A stretch of DNA of 64,000 nucleotides from Haematobia irritans (GCF_050003625.1 NC_134399.1:148236473-148300472), one strand, 5' to 3'; counted from the first letter of the stretch, positions 46,517 through 57,787 are shown. The notes: a model not told the origin generated them from the sequence alone. Translations and numbers: made by a program.

Positions 46517-48025
46517 TTGTTCTCACACTATTTTTTGGGTTGACTACAGATTATATCATTCAATAAAAAAAAATAAAATGTTGCTATTTTGATTATAAAT
46601 ATTTTTAAAATATTTTTATTTTTGGAATATATTTGTGGTAAAAATCCATCATTTATAACAACGAGGGGATTTTGGATGAACGATGTTTTGTCATGTTTTG
46701 CGTTTTATGCTAATATTGTGAGGTTTGAGTTTTCGATTTTAGTTAATGTTTGTTGTTAACGAATTTGAGTGAACTATTTCGTACTATTATTTAATGAACA
46801 TTTTCATTGTCTTAATAAAAATATTTCTTTATATCAATGAAAAATTTTCGTTGGCTCAATTTTAATGAAATTTTCTTTGTGTGTAAAGAATATTTTTTAT
46901 GAAAGAATCCTCTCTATCTCCAACGTTTTATAGACATTGGGAACAGGTAGAAAAATATTTTTTTGTCAAATACAGCATTTTTTGATAAATTTTTAGTAAA
47001 TAAAACGTTTCGTAATACTATTTACACATTTTAATTATGTCAATAAACGAATTTCATTGCCTCAATTTTAATCACATTTTCTTTCTGTGTATCTTCCGAC
47101 TTTTATTTCATGCCAAACCAATTGTCAATCAATTAGCAGATCACTTACCAACTTCTATAAATTTCATAACGAATTCATGCAAATAGTCCATACAGATATG
47201 CCCCATATCTAAGCACTCCATTACCTACTTGCTGGAATAGTAATAATTCATTATAGTCATAAGTCATGGCATCTGCTGCCATTTATGTCGTTAGTGATTT
47301 CTCTTCAACATCCATAATTAAAGTATCGATCATCATCTATGTAGATATAAAGCCACAAGTCGTAACAATTACATGATTGATTACAACATAACCATGACGT
47401 CGACGAAGACGACAACGAGGGCGACTAACATTCTGGTCAAAGCAAACAACACCAATGCTTCAATTCATATTTCTCAACCTATATTCGAGCCAAATATAGA
47501 AGACAAGACATTCGTAATAATGACATGGTGCACTCAAACCATGTAAAACTCCCCTATGCTTTGGCTTTGCCTCTTTTTTTCTTGGTTAGCAGTGACGTTA
47601 TTTGCTTAACACACGCAACTAACACCTCAATGGTTTTGCATATGTGAGAGGTATAGAAAAAAAACTGCAGCTCTTGAGAAAAACGTCAAGAAAATGAAAT
47701 TATTATTAATATATGGGGTGTTTCTGCTCGAATGGTTGGATGTTTGAATGGTTGGTTGGATGTAATCAATGCTCAAACACTCGTAGTCAGGTAAGAGAAT
47801 TACTAAAGTGTGAAAATCATATTTAGCGTATGCAAAAATGGGGAAATGATGTTGTAAAGGGAAGCAATAAAGAAAAATTGTTATATGGATGAATGGTAAT
47901 GATGAGAAATATGTGAAAATTTGTTAGATAATTTAATAAAGGAAACCAGATGGAATAATATTAGATAGAAAATATTTGATATAATTTTTGAGACTCATTA
48001 TCAAAAAAAAAAAAAAAAAATTAAA
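46517..48025. other. No gene found; short duplicated motif
   Basis: 46790-46882 and 47000-47096 share CTCAATTTTAATNANATTTT then CTTTNTGTGTA, probably the same end of a small MITE twice. 48003-48020 is a poly-A run. Otherwise unassigned. Confidence 0.5.
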
Positions 48026-49784
48026 ACAAGTATATACGGCCGTAAGTTCGGCCAGGCCGAATCTTATGTACCCTCCTCCATGGATTGCGTAGAAACTTCT
48101 ACAAAAGACTGTCATCCACAATGGAATTACTTGGGTTGTGGTATCTTAAAACTTCTTAACATCGTTTTCTAAATTGTGAGTTAGTCCATACGTGGTATAT
48201 ATTAGACAAAAAAGTTATGTATAGGTATGTCTACAAATAATTACGAATCGACATGGACATTTGCAAGGTATGTAGAGAGCCAGAATTGAAATATGGTGGT
48301 CGCTTATATGGGGACTATATAGAATTATGAACTTGCTATGGACCAATTTTTGAGCGATTGGGGTCGATTTATCTGAGGGCTATATATAACTATAGACCGA
48401 TATGGATCTAGTTAGGCATGGTTCTTAACGGCCATATACTAGCACAATGTACCAAATTTCAACTGACTCGGATGAAATTTGCTACTCCAAGAGGCTCCAA
48501 AACCAAATCTCGGGATCGGTTTATATGGGGGCTATATATGATTATGGACTGATATTGACCACTTTTGGCATGGTTGTTAAATATCATATACTACCACCAC
48601 GTACCAAATTTCAACCAGATTGGATGAATTTTGCTTCTCCAAAAGGCACCGGAGGTCAAATCTGGGGATCGGTTTATATAGGGGCTATATATAATTAGGG
48701 ACTGATATGAACCAATTCATGCATGGTTGTTGGATATCATATACTAACATCACGTACCAAATTTCAACCGAATCGGATGAATTTTGCTCTTCCAAGTGGT
48801 TCCGGAAGTCAAATCTGGGGATTGGTTTATATGGGGCCTATATATAATTATTGACCGATTTCGATCAATTTTTGCATGGGTGTTTAAGGCCATATATTAA
48901 CACCTTGAACCGATTTTTAATTGAATCTGATGAATTTTGGTCTTCCAAGAGGCTCCGGAGGTCAAATCTGGTGATCGGTTTATATGGGGGCCATATATAA
49001 TTATGAACCGATGTGAACCAATTATTGCATGGTCATTAGAGACCATATACTAACACTATGTACCAAATTTCAGCCGAATCGGATGAAATTTGCTTCTCTT
49101 AGAGCAATCGCAAGCCAAATTTGGGGGTCCGTTTATATGGGGGCTATACGTAAAAGTGGACCGATATGGCCCATTTGCAATACCATCCGACCTGCATCAA
49201 TAACATCTACTTGTGCCAAGTTTCAAGTCGATAGCTTGTTTCGTTCGGAAGTTAGCGTGATTTCAACAGACGGACGGACGGACGGACATGCTCAGATCGA
49301 CTCAGAATTTCACCACGACCCACAATATATATACTTTATGGGGTCTTAGAGCAATATTTCGATGTGTTACAAACGGAATGACAAAGTTAATATACCCCTA
49401 TCCTAGGGAGCCACCGTGGTACAATGGTTAGCATGCCCGCCTTGCATACACAAGGTCGTGGGTTCGATTCCTGCTTCGACCGAACACCAAAAAGTTTTTC
49501 AGCGGTGGATTATCCCACCTCAGTAATGCTGGTGATATTTCATGATGGTTTCAAAGCTTCTCTAAGTGGTTTCACGGCAAAGTGGAACGTCCTTCAGGCT
49601 CGGCTTTAAAAAGGAGGTCCTTGTCATTGAGCTTAACATAGAATCGGCAGCACTCAGTGATAAGAGAGAAGTTCACCAATGTGGTATCACAATGGACTGA
49701 ATAGTCTAAGTGAGCCTGATACATCGGGCTGCCACCTAACCTAACCTAACATATACCCCTATCCTATGGTGGAGGGTATAAAAA
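48026..49784 (+). mobile_element. Family A element (A7), with a SINE in its 3' end
   Basis: Full-length: head, 153-bp units, (GACG)n, core and end GGTGGAGGGTATAAAA. The SINE (49406-49750) inserted 16 bp before the terminal ATGGTGG. Only 9 bp separate its end from the next family A head at 49794. Confidence 0.92.
49406..49750 (+). mobile_element. tRNA-derived SINE with perfect 16-bp target duplication
   Basis: Best-preserved copy (345 bp): GGGAGCCACCGTGGTACAAT, box B GGTTCGATTCC, tail CCTAACCTAACCTAAC. Duplication atatacccctatccta at 49390-49405 and 49751-49766 is exact. Because part of the duplicated site is family A sequence, the SINE clearly postdates A7. Confidence 0.95.
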
Positions 49785-49793
49785 TAAAAAATA

Positions 49794-52288
49794 ACAAGTA
49801 TATACGGCCGTAAGTTCGGCCAGGCCGAATCTTATGTACCCTCCACCATGGATTGCGTAGGAACTTCTACTAAAGGCTGTCATCCACAATCGAATTACTT
49901 GGGTTGCGATAACACTTGCCGATGGCAAGGTATCGTAAAACTTTTTAACACTGTCTTCTAAATTGTAAGTTAGCCCATACGGGGTATATATTAAACAAAA
50001 AAAGGCCGATTAAATACGTATATAATCTAGTTTGACAAAATTTTCTATAGAAATAAAATTTTGACAAAATTTTCTATAGAAATGAAACCTTGACAAAATT
50101 TTCTATAGAAATAAAATTTTGACAAAATTTTCTATAGAAATAAAAATTTGACAAAATTTTCTATAGAAATAAAAACTTGACAAAATTTTCTATAGAAATA
50201 AAATGTTGACAAAATTTTCTATGGAAGTAAAATGTTGACAAAATTTTCTATAGCAATACAATTTTGACAAAAATTTCTATAGAAATAAAATGTTGACAAA
50301 ATTTTGTATAGAAATAAAATTTTGACAAAATTTTGTATAGAAATAAAATGTTGACAAAATTTTCTACAGAAATAAATTTTTTACAAAATTTTCTATAGAA
50401 ATAAAATTTTGACAAACATTTCTATAGAAATAAACTTTTGACAAAACTTCCTATAGAAATGAAATTTTAACAAAACTTTCTATAGTAATAAAATTTGACA
50501 AAATTTTCTATGGAAATAAAGTTTTGGTAGATTACAAAATTTTCTATAGAAATAAAATTTTGACAAAATTTTCTATGGAAATAAAATTTTGACAAACATT
50601 TGTATAGAAATAAACTTTTGACAAAACTTTCTATAGAAATGAAATTTTGACAAGACTTTCTATAGTAATAAAATTTGACAAAATTTTCTATGGAAATAAA
50701 GTTTTGGTAGATTATTTTTGGCGATATGGACCAATTTCTGTGTAATAAGTCATCGGCTATATATAACTAAAGACCGATATGGACCAATTTTTACATGGCT
50801 GTTAGACGCCATATATTGACAAAATGTACCAAATTTCAACCGTATGACTTTTGCTCCTCCAAGAGGTTCCGGACGTCAAATCTGGGGACGGTTTATATGG
50901 GAACTATATATAATTATGGACAGATATGGACCAATTTTTGCATGGTTGTATACTAACACCATGTACCAAATTTCAACTGGATCGGATGAATTTTGCTCTT
51001 CCAAGAGGCTCCGGAGGTCAAATCTGGGGATCGGTTTATATGGGGGCTATATATAATTATGGACCGATATCGACCAATTTTTGCATGGTTATTAGAGGCC
51101 GTAAACTAACATCAGGTACCAAATTTCAACCGGATCGGATGAATTTTGCCCCTCCAAAAGTCTCCGGAGGTCAAATCTGGGGATCGGTTTATATGGGGGC
51201 TATATATAATTATGGACCGATATGGACCAATTTTTGCATGGTTGTTAGAGACCATATACTAACATCAGGTACCAAATTTCAATCGGATCGGATGAATTTT
51301 GCCCCTCCCAGAGGCTCCGGAGGTCAAATCTGGGGATCGGTTTATATGTGGGCTATATATAATTATGGACCGATATGGACCAATTTTTGCATGGTTGTTA
51401 GAGACCGTATACTAAGACCACGTACTAAATTTCAACCGGATCGGATGAATTTTGCTCCTCCAAGAGGCTCCGGTGGTCAAATCTGGGGATCGGTTTATAT
51501 GGGAGCTATATATAATTATGGACCGATATGGACCAATTTTTGCATGGTTGTTAGAGGCCGTATACTAACATCAGGTACCAAATTTCAACCGGATCGGATG
51601 AATTTTGCCCCTCCAAAAGTCTCCGGAGGTCAAATCTGGGGATCGGTTTATATGGGGGCTATATATAATTATGGACCGATATGGACCAATTTTTGCATGG
51701 TTGTTAGAGACCATATACTAACATCAGGTACCAAATTTCAATCGGATCGGATGAATTTTGCCCCTCCCAGAGGCTCCGGAGGTCAAATCTGGGGATCGGT
51801 TTATATGGGGGCTATATATAATTATGGACCGATATGGACCAATTTTTGCATGGTTGTTAGAGACCGTATACTAAGACCACGTACCAAATTTCAACCGGAT
51901 CGGATGAATTTTGCTGCTCCGGGAGGCTCCCCAAGCCAAATTTGGGGATCGGTTTATATGGGGGCTATATGTAAACGTGGTCCGATATGGCCCATTTTCA
52001 ATACCATCCGACCTACATCAATAACAACTACTTGTGCCAAGTTTCAAGTCGATAGCTTGTTTCGTTCGGAAGTTAGCGTGATTTCCACAGACGGACGGAC
52101 AGCCGGACAGACGGACGGACGGACAGACGGACAGACGGACGGACGGACGGACATGCTTAGATCGACTCAGAATTTCACCACGACCCAGAATATATATACT
52201 TTATGGGGTCTTAGAGCAATATTTCGATGTGTTACAAACGGAATGACAAAGTTAATATACCCCCATCCTATGGTGGAGGGTATAAAAA
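49794..52288 (+). mobile_element. Family A element (A8), full length, with 29-bp array and 8 units
   Basis: Head ACAAGTATATACGGCCG, subterminal TACCCTCCACCAT (49837-49849) inverted as ATGGTGGAGGGTA at 52270-52282. A 29-bp array (50029-50715) lies between the leader and the 153-bp units. Units are spaced exactly 153 bp (51028, 51181, 51334...). 52089-52150 is a (GACG/GACA)n tract, followed by the core CGACTCAGAATTTCACCACG and TATATATA. This is the largest and most regular copy here. Confidence 0.93.
50029..50715 (+). repeat. 29-bp minisatellite array inside family A
   Basis: About 23 units of TTGACAAAATTTTCTATAGA then AATAAAATT (29 bp). A ~180-bp part ending GTTTTGGTAGATTA is duplicated (50519-50534 and 50699-50714). 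Reverse orientation relative to the array at 1-899. Confidence 0.95.
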
Positions 52289-52597
52289 CAAAGTGTATAG
52301 TAAATTTTGTAACATTAAAAAAAAAATAAAAGTAAAATTTTTTATGAAGAAAAACGAAAAAAAAGTTTGGAAAACATGCATCGACAACGTGTTCTTTGGT
52401 TAAGATTTTTTAATTTTTTTTGGAAATTTCAAACTTTTATCACCAAAAAAAAAATTTATAACATTTTTTTTCTTTTTGCAATAAAAAAAGTTGTATATAA
52501 CTCCGAAAATATTTTCGAAATTTTGTAAAAAAATGTAGAATGTATGTACAATAACATTAATCCCGTTTCCAAAAGTTGTATTTTTAAGAAAGTTGCC
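52289..52597. other. No gene found
   Basis: A/T-rich spacer between A8 and the hAT-type element. Confidence 0.5.
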
Positions 52598-52725
52598 ATT
52601 TAAAGCAAGGCCGTAGTCAGGATTTTAATTCGGGGGGGGTTCAACTTAAAAAAAAATATTCATATAATCTCATGTGTAGAAAATTTTATTTATGCAATGG
52701 TATGTATACAATATTTTTATAATAT

Positions 52726-52917
52726 TAAATTGAGCCGACGGGCTTTTTGGGATGCAAATAAATCAATGACTTCTTCAGTCGGCACATTTATTCGGCGATG
52801 AACCGACATTAATGCCAATCCATTGAGTCTACTCTCGCCAGACGAATTTCTAAGATACGTCTTTAATCTCTTCATTTTTGAAAATGAACGTTCGGATGAG
52901 CACGTAGTAACTGCAGG
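52726..52917 (-). pseudogene. hAT transposase C-terminal (dimerisation) domain fragment
   Basis: 64 codons open on the minus strand: PAVTTCSSERSFSKMKRLKT, YLRNSSGESRLNGLALMSVH, then RRINVPTEEVIDLFASQKAR. C-S-S-E-R-S-F-S-x-x-x-x-L-K-T-x-L-R and R-L-N-x-L-A-L are signature residues of the hAT C-terminal dimerisation region as found in ZMYM1-like/hAT transposases. The catalytic DDE part is missing. No stop in this part, so it decayed by deletion rather than by point mutation. Confidence 0.85.
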
Positions 52918-53436
52918 GATGGAAAATGCAGTACTAAAGTACTTTTTTCAATACTTTTTCACCCCGGTCAGTACCGTAGTACCCCCGCGAATGATTTAGT
53001 ACCTTTTGTGTAGAAATTTTTGAGCCGATATCAGATTTATGGTACAATAGCTTTGACAAAATATTTTAATATTTTGAGAAAGTCTTTATCAACCTTATTT
53101 GCTAATAGTCTTTTACAAATATGGCAAAACAGACATGTTCATGTGGGAAGAAAATCTCGATTTTGTAAAAGATATAGTCAAAAACAGGATTTTATTGAAC
53201 TTCAAGAATGTTTTAGTCGAAAAAAGAATGCGATTCTATATTATCAATTTTTTATTTCGGTAGAAAATGTTGTCTAAATTTTATTTCTATATAGAATTTT
53301 TGCAAAATTTTATTTTTATAGATAATTTTGTCAAAATTTTATTTCAATTGAAAATTTTGTAAAAATGTTATTTCTATAGGAAATTTTTGCAAAACTTTAT
53401 TTCTGTAGAAAAAATTTCCCTTCGTTTTGTTTTGTT

Positions 53437-53745
53437 ATTGTTGGTTTTGTTCTTTAAGCATTGTTGTTGTTTTTTTATTGCAGCTTAAAACCATACATTG
53501 ACTAATCTACAAGTGTAGCTTAACCAACAGAGGAAAAGAATGTTTGTCAAATTTATTTGGGCAAAGCCCTATAGACTGCAAGATGGTTGGATGGACGCCC
53601 GTTTCGGAATTACCACATTCCTCATCAGCATCCCCTACTTGCAGCAAAACTATCAACCAATTATAAGAATAAATTCAGGCAGTTCATTAAACCCAACAAT
53701 AAACCACACTTGAACCTTCCGAAAAAAAGGTTTTTGTATGATAGC
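53437..53745 (-). repeat. ~300-bp retroposon-like repeat, second copy
   Basis: Reverse-complement copy of 10378-10681, with the CAA/A-rich tail at its left end (ATTGTTGTTGTTTTTTTATT on plus). It interrupts the 29-bp repeats inside the hAT-type element. Confidence 0.75.
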
Positions 53746-54035
53746 CGGCTATAGAAAATTTTTGCAAAATTTTATTTATATAGAAAATTTTGTCAAAATT
53801 TTATTTTCTTTAAAATTCAGTCTCTTGACAATAATCATCCAGTGAAATTTTTGTTGAAATTTAGTAAAAAGTACCTTTCCGCTCAAAAAATACTTTTTTT
53901 TTTTTGATCCCCCTCATCCCCGCCCCCCTGAATACGGCCTTGATTTAAAGACATGATTCTGTTAAATAAAATTTCTTTCATCGACTTGTGGGCGCCAAAA
54001 ATTATGCTTTATAAATAATGTATGCAATGCTTGTG

Positions 54036-54489
54036 CGTTAGAATGTTATGCCCTGGGTCATATTACGATCATATACCAAATACTTAAATTGACGTTTCGA
54101 CGCTTAGCGTTCAATCGTATTTGCGGCTGATTGTGGTAATGCGTTCTTTTATTGTGCAAACAAATCCAAACAAAGGTTCAATCTCTGGTCGAAGTGCAAA
54201 AGTCTTTCAAATTGTGAAAATTAGATAAGAAAACAAAAGAGTGACAAGAAATACTGATAAAAATAAAAAGTGAAATTGGAGAAAAAATTGTTTTTTAGTT
54301 TTCAAATTTCTTCATTCAAATGAGCTGCCAAGGCACAACTTCAAAAGCAATGCAATGGATCCAAAACCGAAGTACTTCCATTCTATGACAAGCCCGTGGA
54401 AGATTCATTGGATATGATCCATGTTTACACTACTTTCCAAAAAATGGTTGTGATCCAAACTATTTTTGGAAAGTCTTTTTTGCTAGGGT
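54036..54489. mobile_element. Right-half fragment of the CCCAG-TIR element
   Basis: Matches 40947-41401: TTACGATCATAT, ATTGACGTTTCGACGCTTA, tRNA-like box region near 54120-54200, TCTATGACAAGCCCGTGG and end TTTTTTGCTAGGG. Confidence 0.65.
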
Positions 54490-54499
54490 CTATTGATGA

Positions 54500-55215
54500 C
54501 TGTAACAGCTACGTAGCCCAGTGGATAGTGTGTTGGCTTATTTGTTTCTCTAATATTTCGTTTGGTAGGAAAGAATTATTTTTTGCATGTACACACTACC
54601 CACTTGGCCATATAGCTGTTATTGTCGTCAACACTCAAATATCACCATAGCCATCAACGCATACAGGCAAACAATTCTATTGGTAGACCAGCCCACACAA
54701 GTAGATTCAAAGAAACTTAATTTATGGAAACTAAACCTCTTTGGTTGCTCCCTTCCGTACAAACGGGATACCAAATATAACATTTGAGAGCGGAAATAAA
54801 GTATTTGTACTTATATTAAAAAAATTGCATAAGATTTCGAATGAATTTGCGGCGTTCAATTCAATATTATATTTTTACAACGAAACTCCAAAACTTATCA
54901 TATATACGACATAAAACCTTCGCTGGTTTTACAGTGTTTGATATAAATGATATCGTCTGTGATTTTGGAATAACAACTTTTTATGTTTAAGTCCATCTAC
55001 TAAAAGAAGATTGGAAATCCCTTTTTATAAGGCAAATGACAGTTGAAATCTAGTTAAAATGAATTTTTGGAAAAGTAATTGGAATGAGATATGCAACCAA
55101 AAACCAAAAATTTGTAAATTATGTTTGGTGATAAAAGTTTGAATTTTTAAAAGAAGTCCAAAAAACTGTTACAAAGAACAACATTTTCGATACACGTTTT
55201 TTTCGTTTAAAATTT
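54500..55215. mobile_element. Head-to-head pieces of the CACGCAAAA MITE
   Basis: 54500-54592 is the left end of the 39235-40101 family in reverse: tRNA-like module (GCTACGTAGCCCAGTGGATA on plus), then ATTTCGTTTGGTAGGAAAGA, ending TTTTTTGCATGTA. 54593-55215 then runs forward, with CACTACCCACTTGGCCATAT, TGTTTGATATAAATGATATC and ATTTTCGATACACGTTTTTT. An inverted junction lies at about 54592. Confidence 0.6.
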
Positions 55216-55794
55216 TTCATATAACACATAGCCCAACATATTTCCCATGATATATTCGTGATACCTTGGCAAATTTTTCTATACAAATACGTTGAGAAAA
55301 TAAAGTGACAATATCAACACACCTATTATTTACGGTAACCTAGATATAGAGGAACATCATCTTAAAATCAAGTCCAGTTCTTCAGTACTACGTTTATTTA
55401 TTTTGATTCTTTCGTTTTTGGCCATCGTTCTTTGCAAAGCTTCATAGAACAGTTTATCATAGCCTTAAGTTTATTGACCTTATAGCTTTATGGTATTTAC
55501 GTTACGCATTGGCCAAATGCTAGAAGGCGAAGAAAGCATTTCTATTTGTTTGGCATCACGTATGCCAAGAAGACATGATGTTTTCTGTTCTTTCGTAGAA
55601 CAACTTTATCCTCTATTATCGTAATGAATACAGAACAGTGTGGAGATATTAAAAAAAAAACACAATTATTTATGGCAAAATTTATGTGTGTGCTATGTCA
55701 AAACAACATTGTGACCAAGCACATTGGGGGAAATTGTTAACCACATTTTTTTGTTAAGATAATAGTGAAATTAAAATTACTGTACATAAATAAC
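55216..55794. other. No gene found
   Basis: Unassigned AT-rich DNA with stops in all frames. Confidence 0.45.
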
Positions 55795-57306
55795 TTTTTA
55801 TACCCTGCTCCACACTGTGGAACAGGGTATTATAAGTTAGTGCATATGTTTGCAATACCCAGAGGGAGGCGAGATAGACACATGGTGTCTTTGGCAAAAA
55901 TGCTCAGGGTGGGCTCTTGAGTCGATATAGCGATGTCCGTCTGTTCGTCTGTCCGTGGACACATTTTTGTAATCAAAGTCTAGGTCGCAGTTTTAGTCCA
56001 ATCGACTTCAAATTTGGCACAAGTATGTGTTTTGGCTCATAATAGATCCCTATTGATTTTGGAAGAAATCGGTTCAGATTTAGATATAGCTCCCATATAC
56101 ATATTTCGCCCGATATGGACTTATATGGCCCCAGAAGCCAGAGTTCTACCCTAATTTGCCTAAAATTTTGCGCAAGAAGAACAATTAGTACTATAGTCAA
56201 GTGTGCCAAATTTTATTGAAATCGGTTCAGATTTAGATATAGCTCCCATATATATCTTTCGCCCGATATGGACTAATACGGTCCCAGAAGCCAGAGTTTT
56301 ACCCCAATTTGGTTGAAATTTTGCACAGGGAGTAGAATTAGCATTGCTATGCGTGTCAAATTTGGTTGAAATCGGTTTAGATTTAGATATAGCTCCCATA
56401 TATAGCTTTCGCCCGATTTACACTCATATGACCACAGAGGTCAATTTTTTGCTCCGATTTAGTTGAAATTTTGCACTGGAAGTAGAATTAGCATGGTAGC
56501 TATGCGTGCCAAATTTGGTTGAAATCGGTTCAGATCTAGATATAGCTCCAATATATAGCTTTCGGCCGATTTACACTCATATGACCACAGAGGCCAATTT
56601 TTAACTCCGATGTAGTTGAAATTTTGCACAGGGAGTAGAATTAGCATTGTTGCTATGCGTGCCAAATTTGGTTGAAATCGGTTCAGATTTAGATATATCT
56701 CCCATATATAGCTTTCGCCCGACTTACACTCATATGACCACAGAGGCCAATTTTTAACTCCGGTTTAGTTGAAATTTTGCACAGGGAGTAGAATTAGCAT
56801 TGTTGCTATGCGTGCCAAATTTGGTTAAAATAGGTTCAGATTTAGATATAGCTCCCATATATATGTTTTTCTGATTTCGACAAAAATGGTCAAAATACCA
56901 ACATTTTCCTTGTAAAATCGCCACTGCTTAGTCGAAAAGTTGTAAAAATAACTCTAATTTTCCTAAACTTCTAATACATATATATCGAGCGAAAAATCAT
57001 AAATAAACTTTTGTGTAGTTTCCTTAAAATTGCTTCAGATTTAAATGTTTCCCATATTTTTTACTCACATTGTGTTCGACCCTAGTGCATTAGCCGACTT
57101 AAATTTTGAGTCTATAGATTTTGTAGAAGTCTATCAAATTCTGTCCAGATCGAGTGATATTTAAATGTATGTATTTGGGACAAACCTTTATATATAGCCC
57201 CCAACACATTTGACGGATGTGATATGGTATCGAAAATTTGGATCTACAAAGTGGTGCAGGGTATAATATAGTCGGCACCGCCCGACTTTACACTTTCTTT
57301 ACTTGT
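55795..57306 (-). mobile_element. Family B element (B3), full length
   Basis: The 3' end is at 55795 (TTTTTATACCCTGCTCCACA), core GAGTCGATATAGCGATGTCC then GTCTGTTCGTCTGTCCGTG. Family B units recur with the landmark AAATCGGTTCAGATTTAGAT at 56066, 56219, 56369, 56522, 56675 and 56828 (spacing 153, 150, 153, 153, 153). The 5' end is ACAAGTAAAGAAAGTGTAAA at 57306 on minus, with subterminal TATACCCTGCACCAC. This is the best family B copy here. Confidence 0.92.
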
Positions 57307-57379
57307 TTTTTGTAATCAAAGCGTAATGAATTAACAACACAGTAGAGGTGGGTAATAGCTGGCGAATCCACGAAAACCA

Positions 57380-57776
57380 TAAAATTTCCGACCAATAGGA
57401 CAAACGGTCTATTCAGAGAACTTCCGCATCGACCGAAAACGGCGAAGCACGAATCACTTCCAAACTAATGATCGCCTGTCTAGTTTCGGAAACGGAAACT
57501 GCACATGTCGAAATCGTACCACTAGAACAACGCAGAACAGTCACTTCTGAAAACATCCATTTGATAGATCATCCACCGTATAGTCATGACTTGCAACCGA
57601 ATGACTTCTTTTCATTTCCGTACGTAAAAATAAATTGAGAGATCAACGTTTTTCGACACCTGAAGAAGTATTCAGAATACATATATTGGAGATATCTCAA
57701 TCTCTGTGGCTATGACAATTGGTTTAAACCCATGCAAAAGTGTATAGATCTTAATGGGGAATATTTTGAGAAACAA
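57380..57776 (+). pseudogene. Mariner transposase C-terminal half (DD34D-type) pseudogene
   Basis: Several frames together give the second half of a classical mariner transposase: LMIACLVSETETAHVEIVPL, EQRRTVTSE, then NIHLIDHPPYSHDLQPNDFF (P-Y-S-P-D-L-x-P-N-D-F-F region with the third catalytic Asp), YVKNKLRDQRFSTPEEVF, and NWFKPMQKCIDLNGEYFE. At least three frameshifts and several stops. No N-terminus or inverted ends seen. Confidence 0.8.
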
Positions 57777-57787
57777 TAAAAGGCAAC

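Larger units (their letters stand above)
52606..53942 (-). mobile_element. hAT-type element with perfect 8-bp target duplication
   Basis: 1337 bp. Left end CAAGGCCGTAGTCAGGATTT; right end read on minus is CAAGGCCGTATTCAGGGGGG. The flanking atttaaag is exact at 52598-52605 and 53943-53950. The interior carries a transposase C-terminus (52726-52917), 29-bp repeats and a nested ~300-bp retroposon-like repeat (53437-53745). A second possible hAT start (CAGGGATGGAAAATGCAG, 52914) lies just upstream of the transposase scrap, so the interior is probably composite. Confidence 0.9.

Noticed and set aside
49406..49490. tRNA gene at the SINE head
   Set aside because: Box A and B are present, but the sequence continues into the SINE body, lacks acceptor-stem pairing, and is repeated with target duplications.
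50029..50715. 29-bp repeats as a CRISPR array
   Set aside because: The units are contiguous with no unique spacers, degenerate, and in a clearly eukaryotic TE context.
50926..52329. 467-codon frame as a host repeat protein gene
   Set aside because: It lies wholly inside a mobile element, its length follows from the 153-bp unit, it ends in the element's simple-repeat and flanking sequence, and other copies of the element are disrupted.
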